This document shows positions 1 to 6,598 of a stretch of DNA of 35,600 nucleotides, one piece after another. Position 1 is the first letter of the stretch, and the number at the start of each line of letters is the position of its first letter. The position numbers and the translations under genes are program-made. A model generated the notes under the pieces. That model had not been told where the DNA came from, did not search any database, and saw only the letters and a list, made by a program, of their open reading frames with translations. This stretch comes from Rhodocyclaceae bacterium (lineage in GTDB: Bacteria > Pseudomonadota > Gammaproteobacteria > Burkholderiales > Rhodocyclaceae). The stretch spans positions 1 through 35,600 of the forward strand of contig JAGRGB010000054.1 in assembly GCA_020445745.1 (NCBI GenBank), written 5' to 3'.

Positions 1-110
1 AGGCTCTCCACGGCGGCGAACACGGTATTGACCGCGGCGGCGGAGGACTTGAGGCCGGCTTCGAGGTTGGACTTGGCGGCGGCGGCGACTTTTTCGGGCG
101 AGACGGACAT
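1..110 (-). CDS. phaP: Phasin family protein, N-terminal fragment (PHA granule-associated)
   Basis: The gene starts at the ATG at 110 and runs off the left edge of the window, leaving about 36 residues. The visible peptide begins MSVSPEKVAAAAKSNLEAG and continues as an Ala-rich amphipathic helix without Cys or Trp. This is the usual look of phasin N-termini, small helical proteins that coat polyhydroxyalkanoate granules and control their size and number. An AAGGA ribosome-binding site lies about 8 bases upstream of the start. A PHA synthase pair is present elsewhere in the window (27752-29895), which supports the call. Only the N-terminus is visible, so length and C-terminal features cannot be checked; another Ala-rich helical protein is possible. 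Confidence 0.65.
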   Translation of the reverse strand, partial: MSVSPEKVAAAAKSNLEAGLKSSAAAVNTVFAAVES

Positions 111-177
111 GATGGATTCCTTCAAGTGAGAGTTCTGGTGAGAGCGGTTGCTGACAAAGCTGAATCGGTATGGGTCT

Positions 178-206
178 ATTGTGCACTGCAGCAATTCGGA
201 GTGCAA
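178..206 (-). promoter_or_regulatory. Candidate sigma70-type promoter and TGC-rich operator of the phasin gene
   Basis: Reading leftward, a -35 box TTGCAC (206-201) is separated by 17 bases from a -10 box CACAAT (183-178), about 65 bases before the phasin ATG. Inverted arms TGCACT (182-187) and AGTGCA (200-205) overlap the promoter, and 179-194 reads TTGTGCACTGCAGCAA, a TGC/GCA-rich near-palindrome. Phasin genes are often repressed by PhaR, which binds TGC-rich sites. That PhaR acts here is inference. Confidence 0.4.
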
Positions 207-655
207 GCTATTTTTGAGGGCCAACGCGATATTTTTTTAGGCCCGCGCCGCACCGCCGAGCCGACCTCGGCACGGCGCGAATACAGCACGTCGGTCGTGA
301 CGCGGCGATCCGGCCCGCGTGGCTACAAGCGGACACGCTGTCGACGCTCCGGTCCGGACGAGCGCCGTTCGACGCCATTGCCGGTCGCGCGGCGGGCAAG
401 CCCGAGGTTGCCGGGTGTCGCACCTGGCTCCGCCGTGCGTGTCGTCTTCCGGGTCGGGACATGCGCCACCGTCGGCGGTGGCCGGCGCTTCTCCGTTTCG
501 GCCCCGGAAAGCCGCACGAAAGGCCCCGGGCGCCAAGCCTCGCCGCAACGCCGCCACGGCGAGGCACGGACCGCGTTGCCGGCAACGCGGGTTGCGAGGC
601 TGCAGGATGCCGGTAACACTGGGAGCCCGGATCCGCCAGGAATCGCTGCCCGCGG

Positions 656-684
656 TCGTAAAGCTCGGCAATTTCCGCTATATT
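656..684 (+). promoter_or_regulatory. Weak candidate promoter of the DUF2760-Hsp70 operon
   Basis: A TATATT hexamer (679-684) matches the -10 consensus at five of six positions. The sequence 17 bases upstream, TCGTAA, matches -35 poorly. Arms GCAAT and ATTGC flank the -10 box. No classical sigma32 heat-shock promoter was recognised, so heat induction of the operon is not shown by the sequence. Confidence 0.25.
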
Positions 685-841
685 GCGGCGCAACACTGCA
701 CCCCTCCGACCGGCGCGATCGGCCCGCAAGGCGCCCGGCATGCCGGTGGAGCCCGGCGTCCGCTCCGCCCTCGACCACCGCTGCGGGACGAGGACGAAGC
801 GCACGCGGAATCGAACTTCGACCATTCACGAGGATTTCCCG

Positions 842-1372
842 ATGAATCGCCCTCCGTCCTTCTTCGCCCGGCTGTCGCTCGCGCTGGGCAGCCTGTTCAA
901 GATCGTCGGCAATCCCGAGTTCGCAGGCCAGGTGCTGGCGCTGCGGCGCGGCGAGCACGCCGCCCCCGCCGAACCGGTGACGCTGCGCGAGTCCGCGCCG
1001 GAGGCGGCCATGCAACTGCTCGGCCTGCTGCAGCGCGACGCGCGCTTCATCGACTTCATCGAGGAGGACATCCGTGCCGCCGGCGACGCCGACATCGGTG
1101 CCGCCGCGCGCATCGTGCACGAGGGCTGCCGCAAGGTGGTGCATGAGTACTTCTCGATCGAGCCGGTACGCGAGGAGGACGAAGGGCAGCCGATCACCCT
1201 GCCCGAAGGCTACGACGCCGCCGCAGTGCGCGTCACCGGCAATGTCGTCGGCAATGCCCCGTTCAGCGGTACGCTGTGCCACCGCGGCTGGCGCGTCAGC
1301 GAGACGCGCTTGCCGAAGCTGGTCGGCGAGCACGATCCGGCGATCCTGGCGCCGGCGGAGGTGGAACTGTGA
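842..1372 (+). CDS. DUF2760 family protein, first gene of the Hsp70 operon
   Basis: A 176-residue protein. The ATG at 842 was chosen because it has a GAGG site about 10 bases upstream; the frame further upstream is Arg-rich and unlike a protein. The N-terminus (FARLSLALGSLFKI) is a short amphipathic or hydrophobic helix. The middle has LLGLLQRDARFIDFIEEDI, and the C-terminal half has YDAAAVRVTGNV and a GTLCHRGWRV segment. This resembles DUF2760 proteins, which in proteobacteria are encoded just before two Hsp70-like genes. Its stop overlaps the next start by four bases (GTGA), implying translational coupling and balanced synthesis. No catalytic motif is visible. A cofactor or adaptor role for the Hsp70 partners is inference. 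Confidence 0.75.
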   Translation: MNRPPSFFARLSLALGSLFKIVGNPEFAGQVLALRRGEHAAPAEPVTLRESAPEAAMQLLGLLQRDARFIDFIEEDIRAAGDADIGAAARIVHEGCRKVVHEYFSIEPVREEDEGQPITLPEGYDAAAVRVTGNVVGNAPFSGTLCHRGWRVSETRLPKLVGEHDPAILAPAEVEL

Positions 1373-3213
1373 GCGATACGCGCTTCGCCATCGGCATCGA
1401 CCTGGGCACCACCCACTGCGCGCTGTCCTACGTGGATATCGCCACCAGTGACGGCGAACAGGCGGTCCAGCACGGGCAGTCGATCCCCCAGCTCACCGGG
1501 CCCGGCGCGGTGGAGGACCTCGACCTGTTGCCGTCCTTCCTCTACCTGCCCCATGCGGAGGAGTTTCCGTCGGGCGAGCTCGGGCTGCCGTGGCGCGGCG
1601 ACAACGACTGCGCGATCGGCGAGCTGGCCCGCAGCCGCGGCGCCCACACGCCGATCCGGCTGGTGTCCAGCGCCAAGAGCTGGCTGTGCCACCCGGGCGT
1701 CGATCGTCGCGCCGCGATCCTGCCGGTCGATGCGCCGGCGGAGGTGAGCCGGCTGTCGCCGCTGGAGGCCTCGCTGCGCTACCTCGGCCACCTGCGCGCG
1801 GCGTGGGACTTTGCCCATCCGGACGCGCCATTCGCCGAGCAGGACGTCACCGTGACGATCCCGGCTTCGTTCGATCCTGCCGCCCGGGACCTCACCGCCG
1901 AGGCGGCGGCGGCCGCCGGTTGCGCCCAGCTGACCCTGCTGGAGGAGCCGCAGGCGGCGCTCTACAGCTGGATTCAGCGCAGCGGCGGGCAGTGGCGCAA
2001 GCAGGTCAAGCCCGGCGACGTGATCCTGGTGGCCGACGTCGGCGGCGGCACCAGCGACTTTTCACTGATCGCGGTGATCGAGCGCGACGGCAACCTGGAA
2101 CTCACCCGCATCGCGGTGGGCAATCACATCCTGCTCGGCGGCGACAACATGGACCTGGCACTCGCCTACGCGGTGACCCGCAAGCTGGCCGAGCAGGGCA
2201 CCCGTCTCGACGCCTGGCAGATCCGCGCGCTGACCCACGCCTGCCGCGCTGCGAAGGAGACGCTGCTGTCCGATGCCGCCCAGGACGTCGTGCCGCTGGT
2301 GGTGCCGAGCCGTGGCTCGAAGCTGGTGGGCGGCTCGATTCGCAGCGAGATCAGCCGCGACGAGCTGAACGCGATCCTGCTCGACGGCTTTTTCCCGGTG
2401 ACCGCGATCGATGAACAGCCGCAGAGCCGGGCGCGCGGCGGTTTGACCCAGGTCGGCCTGCCCTATGCCCAGGATGCCGCCGTGACCCGCCACCTGGCCG
2501 CCTTCCTGAGCCGCCAGGCAGGGGCCACCGCCGAGTTGGAGGGCTTCGACAGCCGTCAGCCGGCAGGTGCGAGCTTCCTGCATCCGACCGCGCTGCTGTT
2601 CAACGGCGGCGTGTTCAAGTCCGCCGATCTGGCGGGCCGGGTCACCGAGACGCTGAACGCTTGGCTGGCGGCCGAGGGCGGCGAGCCGGTGCGGGTGCTC
2701 GAGGGGGCCGATCTCGATCTCGCCGTGGCGCGCGGTGCCGCCTACTACGGCTACGTACGGCGTGGTCGCGGCGTGCGCATCCGCGGCGGCACCGCCAGCG
2801 CCTTCTACGTCGCGGTCGAGTCGGCGCTGCCGGCGGTGCCGGGCATCGAGCCTCCGGTGGAGGCGTTGTGCCTGGCACCGTTCGGCATGGAGGAAGGCAC
2901 CGAGGCGGAACTGCCGACCCGCGAGTTCGGGCTGGTGGTGGGCGAGCCGGTGCACTTCCGCTTCTTCGGCTCCACCGTGCGCCGCCAGGACGTGGTCGGC
3001 ACGACGCTGGATTTCTGGGAGCCGGACGAGCTGCAGGAGCTGGAGGAGATCCAGGCCACGTTGCCGTCCGAGGGCCGCAGCCCGGGCGAGGTGGTGCGCG
3101 TGCGCCTGCAGGCGCGGGTGACCGAGGCGGGCACGCTGGAGCTCGAGGCCCTGCCGCAGGGCGGCGGGGAGCGCTGGAAGGTGGAATTCGACGTGCGCGG
3201 CGGGCGGGAGTAA
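1369..3213 (+). CDS. Hsp70-family ATPase A (divergent DnaK-like), DUF2760-associated
   Basis: A 614-residue Hsp70-like protein. The GTG at 1369 was chosen because it overlaps the DUF2760 stop and places the phosphate-1 loop GIDLGTTHCALSYVD at residues 9-23. Other ATPase landmarks are TVTIPASFDPAARDLT (about 161-176), the phosphate-2 loop VADVGGGTSDF (221-231), LGGDNMD (256-262) and the adenosine-binding LLFNGGVFKSADL (about 409-421). After about residue 465 comes a beta-rich region (VGEPVHFRFFG, VTEAGTLELEAL) where the substrate-binding domain of DnaK would be. A long helical lid is absent, so it is shorter than a typical DnaK. It shares SAKSWLCH (101-108) with the downstream paralogue. No DnaJ or GrpE gene is nearby. 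ATP-dependent chaperone action on an unknown client is inferred from the family. Confidence 0.88.
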   Translation: MSDTRFAIGIDLGTTHCALSYVDIATSDGEQAVQHGQSIPQLTGPGAVEDLDLLPSFLYLPHAEEFPSGELGLPWRGDNDCAIGELARSRGAHTPIRLVSSAKSWLCHPGVDRRAAILPVDAPAEVSRLSPLEASLRYLGHLRAAWDFAHPDAPFAEQDVTVTIPASFDPAARDLTAEAAAAAGCAQLTLLEEPQAALYSWIQRSGGQWRKQVKPGDVILVADVGGGTSDFSLIAVIERDGNLELTRIAVGNHILLGGDNMDLALAYAVTRKLAEQGTRLDAWQIRALTHACRAAKETLLSDAAQDVVPLVVPSRGSKLVGGSIRSEISRDELNAILLDGFFPVTAIDEQPQSRARGGLTQVGLPYAQDAAVTRHLAAFLSRQAGATAELEGFDSRQPAGASFLHPTALLFNGGVFKSADLAGRVTETLNAWLAAEGGEPVRVLEGADLDLAVARGAAYYGYVRRGRGVRIRGGTASAFYVAVESALPAVPGIEPPVEALCLAPFGMEEGTEAELPTREFGLVVGEPVHFRFFGSTVRRQDVVGTTLDFWEPDELQELEEIQATLPSEGRSPGEVVRVRLQARVTEAGTLELEALPQGGGERWKVEFDVRGGRE

Positions 3214-3231
3214 GCCGGCAGCGGCGCGACG

Positions 3232-5997
3232 ATGGCGCGCTACCTGGTCGGCATCGACCTGGGCACCAGCAACACCGTGGTGGCCTATGCCGACGCGGGT
3301 GCGGCGGTGGGCGGCGACCCGATCAGGCTGCTGCCGATCGATCAGCTGGTGGCGCCCGGCGAAGTCGCCGCGCGTCCGCTGCTGCCCTCGCTGCGCTACC
3401 ACCCGGCGCCCGGCGAGCTGCGGCCGCAGGACATAGCGCTGCCCTGGAGCGACCCCGACGAACCCCTGGTGATCGGCACGCTGGCGCGCCGCCTCGGCGC
3501 CCAGGTGCCCGGCCGGCTGGTGGCCAGCGCCAAGAGCTGGCTGTGCCACGGGGCGGTGGACCGGACCGCGCCGATCCTGCCCTGGGGCGCCTCCGACGAG
3601 ATGCTCAAGGTGTCGCCGCTGGAGGCCAGCGCCAGCTATCTGGCCACCGCCCACATGGCCTGGAACGAACGCTTCGCCGACGACCCGCTGGAGCGGCAGG
3701 TGGTGGCGCTGACCGTGCCGGCCTCGTTCGACGAGGGTGCCCGGGCGCTGACGCTGCAGGCTGCGCGGATGGCCGGGCTGCCCGACGTGCGGCTGCTGGA
3801 GGAGCCCCAGGCCGCGTTCTACGACTGGCTGATGCGGCATCGGCAGACTCTCTCTGCGGCGCTCGCCGACACCCGCCTGGTGCTGGTCTGCGACGTCGGC
3901 GGCGGCACCACCGACCTGACCCTGATCGAGGTGACCCGGGACGGCGGCGAGCCGCGGCTGACCCGCATCGGCGTCGGTCGCCACCTGATGCTGGGCGGCG
4001 ACAACATGGACCTCGCGCTGGCGCGGCTGGCCGAGGCGCGCCTCGCAGGAGCCGGCGAAGGCCGGCTGTCGGCGGGCCGCTTCGCGCTGCTCGTCGATCG
4101 CTGCCGCGATGCCAAGGAACGGCTGCTGGCCGCCGATGCGCCCGAGGCCGTGACGCTGACCCTGCCCGGCGCGGGCGGCCGGCTGGTCGGCGGCGCCCGT
4201 TCGCTGGAACTGGCGCGCGAGGAGGTGCACGCGCTGCTGGTGGACGGCTTCCTGCCGCGCGTCGCCATCGACGAGCCGTTGCGGCGCGCCCGCGGTGGCC
4301 TGGTCGAGTTCGGCCTGCCTTATCCGGCCGACGCGGCGATCACCCGCCACCTGGCGGACTTCCTGCGCCGTCATGCCGAGGCGGCGCGCGGCGCCCTGGG
4401 CGAGCGGGCGCCGGCCGGCGGCCTGGCCTTGCCGGACGCGATCTTCCTCAATGGCGGCGTGTTTCGCGCCGATGCGCTGGCGCGGCGGCTGGTCGACTTG
4501 TTGGGCGAGTGGCGCGGTGCGCCGCCGCGCGTGCTGCACAACCATGATCCCGACATCGCCGTGGCGCGGGGTGCGGTGGCCGCGGGACTGGTGCGCCAGG
4601 GCCTGGCGCCGCGCATCGGCGGTGGCTCGGCGCGCAGCTACTTCCTGCTGCTGGAGGACGGGCGTGCCGCGACGCGGGGCTTGTGCGTGCTGCCGCGTGA
4701 AACCGAGGAAGGGCGCGAGCTGCTGCTCGACGGGCATCGCTTCGCATTGCGGCTGGGGGAGCCGGTGCGCTTTGCGCTGGCCGCGTCGAGCGCCGACCGC
4801 GGCCATCACTGCGGCGAACTGTGCGCACCTGCCGACGACTGGGAAGCCTTGCCGCCGCTGGCAACGGTTCTGGCGGCACCCCCGGACCGCGCCAGCGCCG
4901 AGGTCACGGTACATGTTGCCGCGACGATGACCGAGGTCGGGACCTTGCAGGTGGTCTGCATCGACGCCGTCGACGCTACCCGCCGCTGGACGCTGGAATT
5001 CGACATGCGGGCCGCGGGCAGTGCGGCGGCGGCCGAGCCCGTCGCGCTGCCCGCCGGTTACGACGCCGCTGTCGAAGCCGTCGAGGCGATCTTCGGTGCC
5101 CGTTCCGAGGCGGTCGAGCCGCGCGCCGCCAAGCAGTTGCGCGGCCGCCTGGAACACTTGCTGGGCAAGCGCGAGGCCTGGCCACTGGCGCTGCTGCGGG
5201 CGCTGTTCGACGCCCTGATGGACCGCGCCAGGCGGCGTCGGCGCTCGGCCGAGCACGAGCGCGCGTGGCTGAACCTGGCCGGCTACTGCCTGCGCCCGGG
5301 CTGGGGCGAGGCCCTCGACCCGTGGCGCATCGAGCGCCTGTGGCCGCTGTTCGACGAGGGCCTGCAATACCGCCGGGAAAACCAGAACTGGTCCGAATGG
5401 TGGACGCTGTGGCGGCGTGCCGCCGGTGGACTGGACGAAGCGCAGCAAGGCGTGCTCATGGACGCCGTCGATGGGCCGCTGCGCCGCGGTGCCATGGCGC
5501 GCGCCGGCGGCCCGGAGAAGAGCGCCTTCGACGACCTGCTGCGGCTGGCGGCGGCCCTCGAGCGCATCCCGGCGCCGCGCAAGGCGGCGCTCGGCGATCG
5601 CCTGCTGACGAGCTTGAAGAAGCCCGGAGCCAGGCCGCTCGGCTGGTGGGCGCTGGGCTGCATCGGCGCGCGCCAGCCGATGGTCGGCAGCGGCCACGCG
5701 GTGGTGCCGCCCGAGAGGGCCGCGAAATGGCTCGACCAGGTGCTGGCGCTCGACTGGCGGCAGGTCGAGCCGGCCGCCTTCGCGGCCTGCCAGCTCGCCC
5801 GCCTCACCGGCGACCGCGCGCGGGATCTGCCCGAGAGTCTGCGCGAGTCCGTCGCCGGCCGCCTCGCCCAGCGCCGCGCGCCGGCGCAGTGGGTCGCCCT
5901 GCTGCGCGAGGTGCACACGCTGGAAGCGGAGGAGCTGCGGCTGGCCTACGGCGAGGCGCTGCCGGCTGGGCTGCGCCTGCTGGAGTCGCCGGCATGA
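3232..5997 (+). CDS. Hsp70-family ATPase B with long helical C-terminal extension
   Basis: A 921-residue protein starting 18 bases after Hsp70 A. It has the Hsp70 loops GIDLGTSNTVVAYAD (7-21), LTVPASFDEGAR (about 160-171), LVCDVGGGTTDLT (218-230), LGGDNMD and LNGGVFRADAL (about 405-415), and the SAKSWLCH block shared with its neighbour. The Hsp70-like core ends near residue 600. The remaining 320 or so residues are helix-rich and charged, with WNLAGY-like and NQNWSEWWTLWRRAAGGL segments, and probably correspond to the DUF3731 region known from Hsp70-linked proteins. Standard DnaK has nothing similar. There is no strong ribosome-binding site in the 18-base spacer, so translation may be coupled to the upstream gene. 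Operon context suggests that the two Hsp70s and DUF2760 act together. Confidence 0.88.
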   Translation: MARYLVGIDLGTSNTVVAYADAGAAVGGDPIRLLPIDQLVAPGEVAARPLLPSLRYHPAPGELRPQDIALPWSDPDEPLVIGTLARRLGAQVPGRLVASAKSWLCHGAVDRTAPILPWGASDEMLKVSPLEASASYLATAHMAWNERFADDPLERQVVALTVPASFDEGARALTLQAARMAGLPDVRLLEEPQAAFYDWLMRHRQTLSAALADTRLVLVCDVGGGTTDLTLIEVTRDGGEPRLTRIGVGRHLMLGGDNMDLALARLAEARLAGAGEGRLSAGRFALLVDRCRDAKERLLAADAPEAVTLTLPGAGGRLVGGARSLELAREEVHALLVDGFLPRVAIDEPLRRARGGLVEFGLPYPADAAITRHLADFLRRHAEAARGALGERAPAGGLALPDAIFLNGGVFRADALARRLVDLLGEWRGAPPRVLHNHDPDIAVARGAVAAGLVRQGLAPRIGGGSARSYFLLLEDGRAATRGLCVLPRETEEGRELLLDGHRFALRLGEPVRFALAASSADRGHHCGELCAPADDWEALPPLATVLAAPPDRASAEVTVHVAATMTEVGTLQVVCIDAVDATRRWTLEFDMRAAGSAAAAEPVALPAGYDAAVEAVEAIFGARSEAVEPRAAKQLRGRLEHLLGKREAWPLALLRALFDALMDRARRRRRSAEHERAWLNLAGYCLRPGWGEALDPWRIERLWPLFDEGLQYRRENQNWSEWWTLWRRAAGGLDEAQQGVLMDAVDGPLRRGAMARAGGPEKSAFDDLLRLAAALERIPAPRKAALGDRLLTSLKKPGARPLGWWALGCIGARQPMVGSGHAVVPPERAAKWLDQVLALDWRQVEPAAFAACQLARLTGDRARDLPESLRESVAGRLAQRRAPAQWVALLREVHTLEAEELRLAYGEALPAGLRLLESPA

Positions 5998-6598
5998 GCG
6001 TCGATTGCCTGCGCGGCCGCCTGGGGGTCGAGCGTCGATCGCGTGGGGCAAACGGCGAGCCGACCGTTCGCGGATCGTGCGGTGCGTTGGTGGCGGACCG
6101 TGCACTCTTCCTTGTTTGCCGGCCAGTGCCGCTGTGACGAGCTGCCGGACAAACCCACCCGTGCGCACCATCGGTGGGGCCATGCGGGCCGCGATGACGG
6201 GAAACAGCCACTGCCGCCGGCCTTGCGCGGCGGGGCGCGATCAGCCCTGAGTTCCGGCTCGGCCGCCCGAACGGCCAGGATGCAAGTGAAGGACGTCACC
6301 TCGTTCCAGTGCGCCAAGTCATGGCTCGTGCGTCGGGCGCCGGTCAGACTGCCAGCGTGAATCGGGCCGGGCTCGGTCGAACGCGGATTCCGGATCTTGG
6401 GTGGCGACACGCCGATCGCTTTCGCGGCCGCTGCGGGTTGCTCGTGGCGGACCGCTGCCCCGGCTCGCGAGCCAAGGCGCGCAGCCGCAGCTTCGATGCG
6501 CGAAGGAAGACACCCGTGGATGCCAGCGAGCGCCGACGCGACAAGGCGCCTGATCCCGCGAGACCGTCACTCGGTAGCGGGCGGACGACACGGAGGCG
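5998..6598. other. Non-coding gap after the Hsp70 operon
   Basis: No supported gene. A 47-codon frame begins at 5994 in an ATGA overlap with the Hsp70 B stop and ends at 6137, but it is Arg-rich and resembles nothing known. An imperfect hairpin at 6114-6154 (GTTTGCCGGC against GCCGG-A-CAAAC) lies about 115 bases after the stop and could end the operon. A perfect palindrome GGCTCGCGAGCC is at 6462-6473. GGAGG at 6592-6596 is the ribosome-binding site of the next gene. Confidence 0.5.

Larger units (their letters stand above)
111..841. other. Non-coding divergent region between the phasin and Hsp70 operons
   Basis: No convincing gene was found: open frames here are Arg/Pro-rich, overlap each other on both strands and lack family features. 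Besides the phasin promoter there is a small hairpin (GCCACCG 465-471, loop TCGG, CGGTGGC 476-482). A TATATT -10-like box at 679-684, with a weak -35 (TCGTAA, 656-661), could serve the rightward operon starting at 842. At about 730 bases this is long for an intergenic region, so a leader or small RNA cannot be excluded. Confidence 0.5.

Noticed and set aside
2062-6183. A 1373-codon leftward open frame opposite the Hsp70 genes
   Set aside because: It lies antisense to two clear Hsp70 genes, is Arg/Gln/His-rich and has no family features. Long antisense frames are expected with this GC content.
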